Origin: Gnetum montanum
Taxonomy: Eukaryota; Streptophyta; Gnetopsida; Gnetales; Gnetaceae
DNA: 64,000 nucleotides
Assembly: GCA_015680685.1 (NCBI GenBank)
Contig: MNCI01033650.1
Location: forward strand, 805,380 to 869,379
Direction of reading: 5' to 3'
A program made the position numbers and the translations under genes. The notes under the pieces were generated by a model. That model had not been told where the DNA came from and searched no databases. It saw only the letters and a list, made by a program, of their open reading frames with translations. The number at the start of each line of letters is the position of its first letter. Positions within the stretch are counted from its first letter, which is position 1. Positions 1 through 9,731 of the stretch are shown piece after piece.

Positions 1-258
1 AAAGATTTCAAATTGCCTTTTTACCTCCATTTCAGCCCGATCTACCGCCAGGCCTGCTTGCATCTTAATGCAGATGAATTTATACTCGTCTTGCCTTATA
101 ATGTTAGCGGCAGGGTCTCTCCCTTGCAACCTCAACGACCGACGGGGCCCCATTGTGGATTAACCTCCCATATGTTGTGTCATAGATTGTTGGGCAGCCG
201 TTGTGTCTGAGATGTTGACGTTTTGGGTAGTAGCAGCGGTGATGTTGATGGGATTCAT
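1..258 (-). pseudogene. gag: Start of gag of element E (runs off the left edge)
   Basis: Reading leftward from an ATG at 258 gives about 86 codons to the window edge. The order of features matches the gag starts of A (16453) and C (50240): a Thr/Asn-rich opening, then a basic stretch with RSLRLQGRDP, which resembles TLRLQNKEP in A. Codon 33 is TAA, so the frame is broken. Gag would form the particle shell. The start was chosen by comparison with A, and because the primer site and LTR of the same strand lie just upstream at 624-1910. The rest of the gene lies outside the window. Confidence 0.6.
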
Positions 259-617
259 GATGATAGACGGTTCGAGTGTGCGGGATTGATGCGGATAATG
301 TAGTGTATGCGACTGGCATAGATGAATCTACTAGGTGAGTATGCAGCGTAAACGCTGGCGTAAGCATGCAGCGTATACGCTAGGGTATGCAGCGTAAACG
401 CTGGCGTAAGCGTGCAGCGTATACGCTAGGGTATGCAGCGTAAATGCTGGCGTAAGCGTGCAGCCTATACGCTTGGGTTCGTGCAGCGTAAACGCTGAAA
501 AATCTGTGCAGCGTATACGCTAGGGTTTGTGCAGCGTGCAGCGTATACGCTAGGGTTTGAACACGACGGCGAAGACGCTGATGAGCGTAGACGCTGAGGA
601 ATGTGAAGTCTGTTTAG
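259..617 (-). repeat. Leader of E with three 46-bp tandem repeats
   Basis: This is the untranslated stretch between primer site and gag. Units of 46 bp begin at 341, 387 and 433 and contain GCAGCGTAAACGCTGGCG followed by GCAGCGTATACGCTAGG. Degenerate copies go on to about 600. The core AGCGTATACGCT is a perfect 12-bp palindrome. No coding is supported here. Confidence 0.85.
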
Positions 618-623
618 CGAAGA

Positions 624-642
624 GGCCCTCCTTCTAGCGCCA
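624..642 (-). other. Primer binding site of element E
   Basis: On the minus strand TGGCGCTAGAAGGAGGGCC lies 5 bases after the LTR end. The same sequence with one or two changes follows the LTRs of A (16678-16696) and C (49835-49853). It starts with TGG, complementary to a tRNA CCA end. The tRNA was not identified. Confidence 0.85.
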
Positions 643-1368
643 AAAACTGTGCCGACCGAAATCGTCGGTGCGAGGCTGGAACGTTACGGGCATCGAAAGA
701 TCAGCGGACAAGCACAGTCGACCCTGCCTCCGCTTGAGGGCGAGCTGGAGTGGACGAAGGTAGAGTGCCTTGAATGGTCCGCACGCAGATCAAACAAGGA
801 CTTCACCGAGCGCCACCGAAGTGTTACACGCTGGGTTATGTGTAAAACAGGGCGTAAATGGTGAAACAGGCACAGAGAGCGTAAGTGTAGAGGGGCGTAA
901 ACAACGTCGAGCGTGAACAGCGTAAACAGGGATAGGCCCAGCGTAAGCGTATACAGGCGTAAATAGCGTAAACAGCGTAAACAAGTACAAAGGACGTAAA
1001 TAGATGTAAACGGCGTAAACAGTGGACGTACACGGACGCTGACGGAGCGTAAACGTAAGCAGGAGTAAACGAAGCGTGGGCCAAATTAACGTAAAACTGT
1101 AAAAGAACTTGCAATAAGCATGAATAATGGATTATAGAGTTAAAATGTTGTGCATCGGTCTAACGCAGTTGTGTAGGGACACAAGGCAAACGTAAAGCCC
1201 CAGTGAACGGAGGGATGCAGCTGGCTGACACGGTAGGCGGAGCGCGGACTGTGCTCGGCGTACAAGACTTCCAGCGTAAGCGTAAGCATAAGGGGGTTTC
1301 TGCAGCGTAATTGCTCTGGGTCTGCTCTGGTAAATTTTTGCGGGCCTGGTAAATGCGGAAAACTGGGC

Positions 1369-1376
1369 TATTTATA
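1369..1376 (-). promoter_or_regulatory. TATA box in LTR of E
   Basis: TATAAATA on the minus strand, in the context GCCCCTATAAATAGCC, is a good plant TATA box. Equivalent boxes sit in the LTRs of D (9139-9145), G+ (30531-30538), G- (42041-42048), C (49204-49211) and the solo LTR (26602-26609). Confidence 0.65.
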
Positions 1377-1439
1377 GGGGCAGGGTTACCGGGAAAATCG
1401 GACTGGGAGACACGTGGCGTATAGACCGGGCGTTACAAT

Positions 1440-1775
1440 TTAGAAACATGGTATACGCTGGGGGTAGACGGATAGATGCTGGCGTATACGCTAGGGCGTA
1501 TACGCTGGTGAACGTTGGGCGTATACGCCAAAGGATGTCCACTTGCTTCAATCCTTGCTCTTCGGTGTAATCTTCATGTTGCCATTGGAGATCTTGTAGT
1601 CGAGCGTGTGCATCTGCCGTACCTGGACGTGTACGTTGGAGAGCCAGGCGTACACGCTGGGCGTAGACGCCTGGCGTATACGCTGGGCATAGACGCTGGG
1701 CGTAGACGCTAGCACACCACGGTTTAAAGCTGGGCGTATACGCTGGGCGTATAAGCTGGGCGTATACGCTGGCAC
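1440..1775. repeat. Palindrome-rich minisatellite in LTR of E
   Basis: Imperfect tandem units of about 13 bp, CGTATACGCTGGG, contain the palindrome GCGTATACGC. Long apparent reading frames here, rich in VYAQ or YTPS, are products of the repeat and not genes. The D LTR has the same repeat at 8625-9055. Confidence 0.85.
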
Positions 1776-1910
1776 AACACTTAGAACCAGATGTTTCGAT
1801 TTCCAAGATTGCCCTGTGTGACTTCAAATGTAGCTGAAGCCGCCTATGGGTCATGGGGATCTGCTTCTTGTCGGATAGATGCTAAACTCAATGATTTTTG
1901 TGGTGTTTCA

Positions 1911-2941
1911 CTGGGGTCCATGGTTAGGTCCGGGGTAGGCTCATTTGCCTCCATGGGGGCAAACCATGTTAGCACCCCAACAAGCTCAACCACGAGGAGA
2001 AAAGGCTTGGTGTCCCTACAAACCACTAGAGTACCAACGTAAAATCAACCATGCATCAAAATAACATGAAAAACAAAGGTTCACATCGTAGACTGACACT
2101 TAGAAAAATTTTCTAATTGTTAACGCTCGGCGTATACGCTGCTAAACCTAGCGTAGACGCTGCCAAAATTTGTATACGCTGTCGAAATCTGATCACGCCC
2201 AGCGTACATGCTGCCTGACCCAATGTATACGTGGACAACTAACTGTTTACGCTGATGCCCGAACCTCTTACGCTCAACGTATATGCTGAAGAAACCCTTA
2301 GCGTATATGCCACAGAAGTGGCCAGCGTAAATAATCTATACTAGACATTGAACAAATAGTTTACGCTAGAAACATGAAAAAAAAGCCTACGCTGTATCAT
2401 ACTTGAAAAGACAAACTGTGTACTCTCAGCGTATACGCTGAAGGAACCCTCAGCGTATACACCGTCACAGCGTAGATCGTCTATGCTGATGAAACAGAAA
2501 GCTTACGTCGACAAAATAGAACTTCGTGCATAGAAAACTTATTACACTATACAGTCTTCAGCGTATACGCTGATACAACCATCTATGCTTTGTGCAAGAA
2601 AAGTGATTATGCTGTGCACTGAAAACACATTACGCTATAACAGTCTACGCTAACCCGACCTTATGCTATGAATTTACGCTCGGTGTATACGCCGAAGTCT
2701 CTATGCTAAACCTTACGCTCGGCGTATACGCCGAAACCCTCCATGAGACTGTCTACGCTACGAAACATGCATAAGAAAAAATAACTAAAAGAGGCAGAGT
2801 TAGAGCCTACCTGTGTGATCATCTAGGCCATGAAACAATCCTTGGCTGGGGCAGGCACTGAAGCATGGCTTCGCTCTCCTCTGCGAAGGTCAAGTCAGGA
2901 CTCTTTCTTCCCTGCCCTTCCACTTCCTTGCCTTTGCCCAT
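1911..2941 (-). pseudogene. Antisense gene of D: first exon, repeat-filled intron, start of FCP1-like domain
   Basis: The gene is antisense to D's pol. A first exon is proposed from ATG at 2941 to a donor after 2811 (GTAGGC), starting MGKGKEVEGQG, with a TGA close to its end. A long intron follows, full of AGCGTATACGCT. Exon 2 begins after an acceptor TACTCTAG near 2037 and reads KPFLLVVELVGVLTW, which matches motif I of the phosphatase-like domain in G+ (LVLIILEILGVLCC) and C. The frame ends where the E LTR was inserted at 1910. HAD-type phosphatases have DxDG here, while D has ExVG. The first exon is the least certain part, because its sequence does not match the proposed start of the C copy. 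Confidence 0.55.
2110..2760. repeat. AGCGTATACGCT-rich intron of D's antisense gene
   Basis: There are many full or partial copies of the palindromic motif (for example near 2126, 2428, 2561, 2676 and 2720), spaced irregularly and set in AT-rich sequence. The same motif fills the LTRs of E and D. The flanking exons lack it. Confidence 0.8.
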
Positions 2942-3364
2942 CTCGGCGTCTACACTAGGATTGACAGCTTACGCTGAGGGTTAAAAACTCTACGCCTACG
3001 CTCGACCTTCTACGCTTGGCGTCTACACTGGGGTTTGATCGTTGGTGTTTACGCTGGGTTTTGATCGTCGGTGTCTACGCTGGGGTTTGGGTTTACGCTT
3101 ACGCTATGTTTTGTAGTTTACACTTACGCTCGCTCAGTCACTTATGCTCAGAATGAAAAGTAACAAATGAAGCTTTCCCCCCCTTTTTATAGCACTCCGC
3201 CAACGCTGACGCTGCCACTTACGTTGCCGCCTCCCAGTTTGCTACTTTTTGCCTTTTCACTCATTTTTCACCGAAAATTCGCTCAAAAATAATAAAAAAA
3301 ATAGAAATTACTACATCTCGGTTCCCCTGTGAACCTCATTCCAGGCATTTACGCCGAACATTCC
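2942..3364 (-). promoter_or_regulatory. Putative promoter of D's antisense gene
   Basis: About 245 bp upstream of the proposed ATG, the minus strand has GTGCTATAAAAAGGGG, with the TATA box at 3184-3191. TACGCT-type hexamers cluster at 2960-3150. No open frame is convincing here. A possible counterpart (CATAAATAG, 59304-59312) lies upstream of the antisense gene of C. Confidence 0.45.
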
Positions 3365-3576
3365 AGCTTAAACTGCCAGTACGGCCTGGTACGACCTTAA
3401 ACTGCCACATATGAACCCATTACGGCCTGGTACAGTCTTAAACTGCTATTACGGCCTGACAAGGCCTTAAACTACCACCCGCGGGTTACATTACGGCCCG
3501 GTACGGCCTTAAACTGCCATTACGGCCCGGTGAGGCCTTAAACTGCCATTACGGCCCGGTAAGGCCTTAAACTGCC
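3365..3576 (+). repeat. Hairpin array 2 of D, upstream of pol
   Basis: About six tandem units of roughly 29-35 bp have the form GGCC-loop-GGCC followed by TTAAACTGCCA. The best unit is 3553-3566 (GGCCCGGTAAGGCC). The last unit ends about 120 bp before the pol start. The architecture is shared with the arrays at 7081, 12231, 28278, 44685, 54195, 59512 and 63483. Confidence 0.85.
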
Positions 3577-3699
3577 ATGCGTCCCAGTGTGACGATAATC
3601 CACCATTTTGCATGTACACATAATTTAAAATTACCAAAGAACATAGAGCGATATCCATTAGCTCATTCAGCTCTCTATTTATTGGCAGGAGCAAGCCTA

Positions 3700-6600
3700 A
3701 TGGATTACCAGCACTTAACCGAACCATTAATTATCGATGGACCATATGGCAAAATTGCAAGGGACATCAACATAAACCTCATCCAAATTTCATCAACGGA
3801 CGATGCAGTCATAGCCTCAACACAGCAAATAATAGACAACTACAGGGGTATGACAAAATCCCTCAACATAGAAGCCAAAAATATCATCGAAGACTCGTTG
3901 AACGAAACCCCCATCACTATGCCTGATGGGGAAATTAAAATATTAAAATTAAGCACATTATTACAATCGCAACTAGCCAAAGACATTGAGAACGTGCTTA
4001 GGGAAGACATGAAAGTGTTCGCCTGGTCTTACATGGACATGCCCGAGTTAGACCCTCGAAACGTCCAGCATAACATTATCCTTGATTCAAAATTGAGACC
4101 CGTAAAACAAAAGGCACGAAAGGTTAAACCGGAAGTGGCATTGGCAGTATGTAATGAGATCACCAAGCTTTATCAGGCTGGTTTCATCCGGGCTGTTGAT
4201 TACGTCGAGTGGGTATCCAACATGGTCATTGTCCCGAAGAAGAACGGAAGCATTCGCTTATCCATTGACTTCCGGGATTTAAATGTTGCAACCATAAAAG
4301 ATGATTTTCGTCTGCCCAGCATAGATCAACTTGTTGACTCGACTGCTGGACATGCCTTATTATCTTTTATGGATGGCTTCTCGGGATACAATCAAATACG
4401 CATCAACCTGGAGCATCAACTCCGGACAACCTTTGTGACACCATGGGGAACCTTTTGTTACACAATGATGCTATTCAGTCTCAAGAACGCTGGGGCCACG
4501 TATCAAAGAGCGATGACATTCATCTTTAGTGATTACATGTTACACTCACTCAATGACTACATGGATGACATTGTGGTTAAGTCAAAAATAGCGGAACAAC
4601 ATGTACAGGATCTCGACTTAGTACTAAAACGTTGTTTAAAGTACGAATTGAGACTCAACCCAAAAAAATGTGTCTTCGGCGTCAAGACATGAAAAACGCT
4701 TGGATTCATAGCCTCAGAAGTAGGGATACGAGTAGACCCTGATAAGGTTAAGGCCATAACAAACTTGAAACCACCCAGAAACCTTACCAAACTTCGAGGT
4801 CTACAAGGTAGATTACAATTTATCAAGCGCTTCATAGAAAAACTAATAGACAAACTAAAACCTATGAACCACCTGTTACACAAGAACATCCATTTTGAAT
4901 GGACTCCGCAGTGTCAAGAAGCATTCGATAACATTAAAATGGCACTCGCCCGATTACCCACGGTTTATCCACCTCAAAACGATAAGCCATTTTACATCTA
5001 TCTTGCCGCTTCGGATTCGTTAATCACGTCTATGCTTTGTTAGAAACAAGATGATGCAACTGAAGTCCCTGTATATTATTTAAGCCATGCATTAGTTGCC
5101 CATGAGAAAAGGTACAACGACGTGGAGAGATCATGTTTAGCTTTGATCTTTTCTGTAAGAAAATGGTGACTTTACCTCTTCCGTAACCAAGTTAATATAA
5201 TTTACAAGGATAANTTTACCTCTTCCGTAACCAAGTTAATATAATTTACAAGGATAATGTACTAAGGGCTATAACAGGAAACATTTATGAAACGATTCGA
5301 ATAGCCTACTAGAAAGCCATGATATCTGAATTTGACCTACACTACATAGCGCAATCATCAGTTAAGGGTCAAGCCATAGCAAGTTAAATGGCCATGTCAC
5401 CAACGCACGATCAAGCGACAATAGAGCTAGAATTCCCGGATGAGAATATAAGCGTAATAGACATAGTGCCCAACGGCTACGATGCCATTCTAAACTTTGA
5501 TGGAGCATCCACCTCTCGAGGGGGAAGTGCAGCCGTTGTCATCACCTATCCCTTTGGGGAAATCCAACCCTTTGCCTATCGTTTCAACTTTCATTGTACG
5601 AACAACATAGCAGAGTATGAAGGTCTCCTTAGAGGTCTCGCAGCAGCATTGGCTTCAGATATCACACGGCTTGTGGTCAGAGGAGACTCACAACTAGTCT
5701 TAAACCAAATCATATATGTCTACACATGTAAAGCCCAACATTTATAACCATACTATGATTTGGAAAAACACCTAATGAGACGATTCGAAAACATCGATGT
5801 GCAACACATCTTTAGAAATAACAATACCATCACAGATGCACTATCCACATTAGCATTAAACGTATCACCTGACATGTTCCACACGTTTCCAAGCTCCATA
5901 ACCAGTTGTGCCGAACCAATAACCTTAGTAGGGGACACGTTATGTCGTAGATCTTACGAAGGCATACTGCTAACATGCGTCAACAGTACCGATGCCCAAA
6001 CCGTTGTCGAACAAGTACACGATGGACTATGCAGAGGACACATAGCACCAAAAGCCATGGCAACAAAGATTAGACGCTTAGGCTATTATTGGCTACACAT
6101 GGAATACGACTGTCTCTCCAAGGTCAAAACATGTAGTACTTGTCAAAAACATAGCAATCTAATACATGTCCCACCAAATGAGTTGCATACAACGCAAATC
6201 ACGTGGCCCTTTCAAAAGTGGGGATTGGACCTTATTGGCCCGATAACACCCTCATCTTTTGCAGGGCATACTTTCATCATAACTGCAATCGAATATTTTA
6301 CGAAGTGGGTAGAAGCTGCTCCCCTTCGAAAAACTACATCTAAACATGTATGAAATTTCATTCTCGAAAACATTGTAACCCGCTTTGGCATTCCCATGAC
6401 AATCATCACTGACAACGGGCCACAATTTAGCAGTGCCGAGACCAAAACCTTTTATGAAAGTCTAGGGATCAAACACTCATTTTCATCCCCTTACTATCCT
6501 CAAAGCAATGGGCAAGTAGAGGCGAAAAACAAAACAATCATCACAATCCTCAAAAAGATGCTCACCCAAAGCAAGAGAAAATGGCATGAACAATTGACGT

Positions 6601-7061
6601 ACGCATTGTGGGCATACCGTACTACACATTGAACCTCAACAGGTAAAACACAATATAGTCTTGTTTATGGTTCAGAAGCTGTTTTACCTTTGGAATTACA
6701 GGTACCATCTTTAAGGATAACGCTTTCCGGACTCCTCGACGATGGGAAAAACAATGATCTATGCATCATTTACCTCGACTCGGTGGAGGAAGAACGCATA
6801 CATGCCCTCGATCAGATCGAATGGTATCAAAAACAACAATGGCAATGACATCGACATGACATCAACAAGTGCCCTATCAAAGAAGGTGACCTTGTGCTTA
6901 AAGCTGTTCGGGAACACCCAGATAAATTCTCAGCCAACTGGGAAGGGCCTTACTTGGTCACTAAAGCATTTAACAACAGAGCATTTAAGCTAGCTGATAT
7001 GGAAGGAAATGAGCTTGCCAATCCAACCAATCACTTGTTCCTAAAACTGTTCTACATTTGA
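3700..7061 (+). pseudogene. pol: pol of element D: RT, RNase H, second RNase H, integrase (broken)
   Basis: The polyprotein would copy element RNA into DNA and insert it. I chose ATG 3700 (MDYQHLTEPLIIDG) because it aligns with the start of the C pol (MEIHRDLSMPLVLAG). The frame is open upstream to 3577 but not conserved. Reverse transcriptase has YMDD at 4558-4569. The native RNase H spans about 4960-5290. A second, archaeal-type RNase H has NFDGAST near 5500, then NIAEYEGL and RGDSQL. Integrase has an H-H-C-C finger near 6020-6150 and catalytic blocks LDLIGP (about 6225), TDNGPQF (about 6410) and the E of NGQVEAKN (about 6510). Stops include TGA at 4690, TAG at 5041 and several later. No protease lies upstream. 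It belongs to gag-pro, on the far side of the antisense gene. Confidence 0.9.
5171..5257. other. 43-bp duplication around a single N (probable assembly join)
   Basis: The 43 bases at 5171-5213 recur exactly at 5215-5257, separated by one N at 5214. The duplicate breaks RNase H of the D pol. An unmerged contig overlap explains it better than biology. Confidence 0.85.
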
Positions 7062-7080
7062 GTACCAGCTCAGGTACGTG

Positions 7081-7462
7081 CAAGTCTTGGGGTCATGAAT
7101 TTAAACTGATACCACAGAACAGTCCTGGATTATGACTCAAGACTGATACCACAGAACAGTCCTGGATCATGACTTAAAACTGGTACCACAGCTCGTCCCG
7201 GTGTCATGACGATAAACTGATACCATACAGTGTCTGCAACGATGATAAATTAGTATCCATTCAGCATGACAAGTAAACTACCACAGTCACATTCGCCAGA
7301 GTCCACTAAGACTAACTAGTTTGCCTCTTCATGGTCCGCTAAGACCAGAAACTGGCAACATAACGTCTGCCACGACGCTAAACAGGCAATGTCCAATGGG
7401 TTATGACATAAAACTAACCCATGATAGTCTACTAAGACTATAAACTGGCAAGTTCATCTCCA
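7081..7462 (+). repeat. Hairpin array 3 of D, downstream of pol
   Basis: It starts 20 bp after the pol stop. Units carry different but self-complementary stems: TGGTC/GACCA (7332-7347), CGTC/GACG (7364-7377), ATAGTC/GACTAT (7424-7441) and AGTC/GACT near 7304. Each is followed by a tail close to TAAACTGGCA. The first units are longer and contain ACAGAACAGTCCTGGAT. Confidence 0.88.
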
Positions 7463-8470
7463 GTTCCACAACTTGTTGCCACATTCAATCATCAGAATCA
7501 CCGCATCGCCTGCCATCAGACAATCTCACCAACGTCACTGCCGCTCATATACAGTGCCTGAAATCACCTCCAATGTCTTTGTAACTGTGTAGGTCTAAGC
7601 TTGTTTATTCACTCATGGTTTTCTTATCTCCTTGGAGTTATGTTTGTAAGATGACATTCGGAAGTTTCGGACAAGAATGCGTTTCATCATAAGTGGCAAG
7701 ATGAGACAATGTTCACAGCACACATGGCCAGACTAAATCAAACCATTCGCTAGTACATCCTCATCTCCCGACACACTCTATCAGTCACACCTTTGATACG
7801 CCCAGTACATCCAAAACTTCGAGCATGCTGTTGCATACTGTAACACTTTGAAGCAGTTGCGACACACGACATAACACTTGTGCATGAGTACAAAATCAAA
7901 GAAAAATTTTCTTCCAAAAAAAAACGCAAGACCCTTGGCACTTCCCATACAAGCCCCATGCAGGAAGGTAGTTGTCTTGGAACTAAGTACTCATGTCAAA
8001 AAATAATTGAAAAACATCCAGTTGCATAGCTTTGGGTCTCCGCCAACAGGCTTCCCCTAAAAACTAAACAAGGGCCTTGTTCCTCCAAAGAGTGTAACAC
8101 ATCCTCCCGTGGCTTTGGCCTTGCCAGCAAGTTCTCTTGAACATTACCCAAGAGTCTTGTTCCGCCAAAGGACACACATTACATGTCTGGATTCCAAGTC
8201 TGCTAAATAATGGCTACTAACAAGGATCAGCATGACACACACACCAGAGCATTCCCTTTTCATCAAGCACAATCCCTTGAGCAATTACTAGTCCCCCACA
8301 ATCCCCATTCTCCTACCAACTACAAAATCCCATTATCCCAATCCCATGTACTACTGAACATGGTACGATGATGTCTAGTCAAGTGGCAATGGATAGGGTC
8401 TCTATCATGTTGCTTGTGGTGTTTGACACTTCTTTGTCGACCCTTCTTGGGTCGATTCCTCCAAGTGTTA
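7463..8470 (+). other. 3' untranslated region of D
   Basis: This stretch lies between hairpin array 3 and the polypurine tract. I see no convincing coding frame, tandem repeat or RNA gene in it. The CCTTGTTCC(T/G)CCAAAG motif occurs twice near 8074 and 8156 as a weak local duplication. Confidence 0.6.
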
Positions 8471-8481
8471 ACAAAGAGGGG
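8471..8481 (+). other. Polypurine tract of D
   Basis: ACAAAGAGGGG ends 4 bases before the TGAAACACC start of the 3' LTR. This is the expected site of plus-strand priming. The G- element has the same tract on the minus strand at 43281-43292. Confidence 0.8.
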
Positions 8482-8485
8482 CCAA

Positions 8486-9731
8486 TGAAACACCACAAAA
8501 TTTTGAGCTTAGTACTTGTCCAACACCAAGCAGGTCCCTGGGACCCACAGACGACCACAGCTACATCGGGTGTCACACTTGGCAATTTTGGAGATCCAAT
8601 GTTTAATTTTCACTAAGTATGTAGTCCCAGCGTATATGCCCAACGTGTATGCCCAAGTGTACATTCCTAGCATATACGCTCAAAATCTCAGCGTATACGC
8701 CCAGCGTGTATGCTCAAGTTCACAACGTATACGCCCAATGTATATGCCCAGCGTACACGCCTCACATGTACGCCCAGCAGGTACAACAGATGCATACGCC
8801 CAGCAATAAGATCCCCGGAGATAGCATGGAAACAGTACTACAGAACAAGATTTGGTATGAGGCAGCAAACATCAATGTATAAGCCCTAGCATATATGCCT
8901 AGCACATTAGCGTATACGCCAGCGTCCACGACATCTACGCCCAAGTCTGCATACGCTCAGCACCTCCAGCATATACGCCCAGCGTATACACCCAGCGTAT
9001 ACACCCACAGTCTACGCTTGCTACAGATAGCGTATACACCCAGCAAATGTAACATATTGTACACTTGTATATTTTACGCTCTTGCACCCGGTCAACACAC
9101 CACATGTCTCCTAACCCAAGTCCGCCGTCAAAACCCTTTATAAAAGCCCAATTTTTCATGAAATTCAAATGGTTGGCAAAATTCCCAGAGCACACCAGAG
9201 AATAGAGACGCTGAGAACTAGAGCACAAAACCTTTTACGCTGGACAACCCTATACGCTGAGCATACAGCCTGTACGCTATGCTTATAGTGTGAACTAGCC
9301 ACAATCATTCCTGCATCCACCGGGGCTCTTCGTCCGCCTTGTGTCCCAGTCACAACTACGTTAGACCGGTGCATTGTACTTTCATTCTATAATGCCATTG
9401 TTTCATTTTCTTCCTACAATTGTTTATAGTCTACATTAATTCTTGCATGTACTCTAGTTACGCTTGTTTACGTCTACGCTCTGTTCGCATTGTTTATGCT
9501 GTTTACGCTCTGATTTACGCCCGTTACGCTGTTTACGTATAACCTAGCGTATAGCACTTTGGTGTACGTTCGAGGAAATCCTTGTCTGATCCATGTGCGG
9601 ACCACCCAAGGTACTATACCTTCGTTCACTCCAGCTCGCCCTCAGGCGAAGGTAGGATCTTCTATGCGTGTCCTGTGATCCTGCGGTGTTTGTTTCCTTC
9701 CAGCCGGAGGCCAACGATTTCAGGCGGTACA
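8486..9731 (+). mobile_element. 3' LTR of element D, 1246 bp
   Basis: It begins TGAAACACCACAAAATTTTG and ends GGCGGTACA. It is preceded by the polypurine tract and followed at once by the antisense gene of A, with no primer site, so it is a 3' LTR inserted there. A TATA box (TATAAAA) lies at 9139-9145. 8625-9055 is a CGTATACGCCCAG minisatellite. 9570-9731 matches the end of the E LTR in reverse complement. Confidence 0.87.
8625..9055. repeat. CGTATACGCC minisatellite in LTR of D
   Basis: Degenerate short units with core CGTATACGCCCAGCGT repeat the TATACGC palindrome. They give spurious frames rich in VYAQ. The counterpart in E is 1440-1775. Confidence 0.85.

Larger units (their letters stand above)
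648..1910 (-). mobile_element. 5' LTR of element E (Tat-type), 1263 bp
   Basis: On the minus strand it begins TGAAACACCACAAAAATC at 1910 and ends CGGCACA at 648, then the primer site. The start matches the LTRs of D, A, G-, C and the solo LTR. The inner segment near 700-800 matches the reverse complement of 9570-9665 in the D LTR. 836-1060 is dense in GCGTAAAC and 1440-1775 in CGTATACGCTGGG units. It was inserted into the antisense gene of D. The candidate target-site flank is CTGGG (1911-1915), but the other end lies outside. Confidence 0.88.

Noticed and set aside
790-1114. Frames rich in LFTLFTPVYA
   Set aside because: They come from GCGTAAAC repeats in the E LTR.
3577-3699. Upstream ATG at 3577 as pol start
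   Set aside because: The 41 extra codons follow directly on the array and have no match in C, while ATG 3700 aligns with the C start.
8516-9228. Frames rich in VYAQ/YTPS on both strands
   Set aside because: They are translations of the CGTATACGCC minisatellite in the D LTR.
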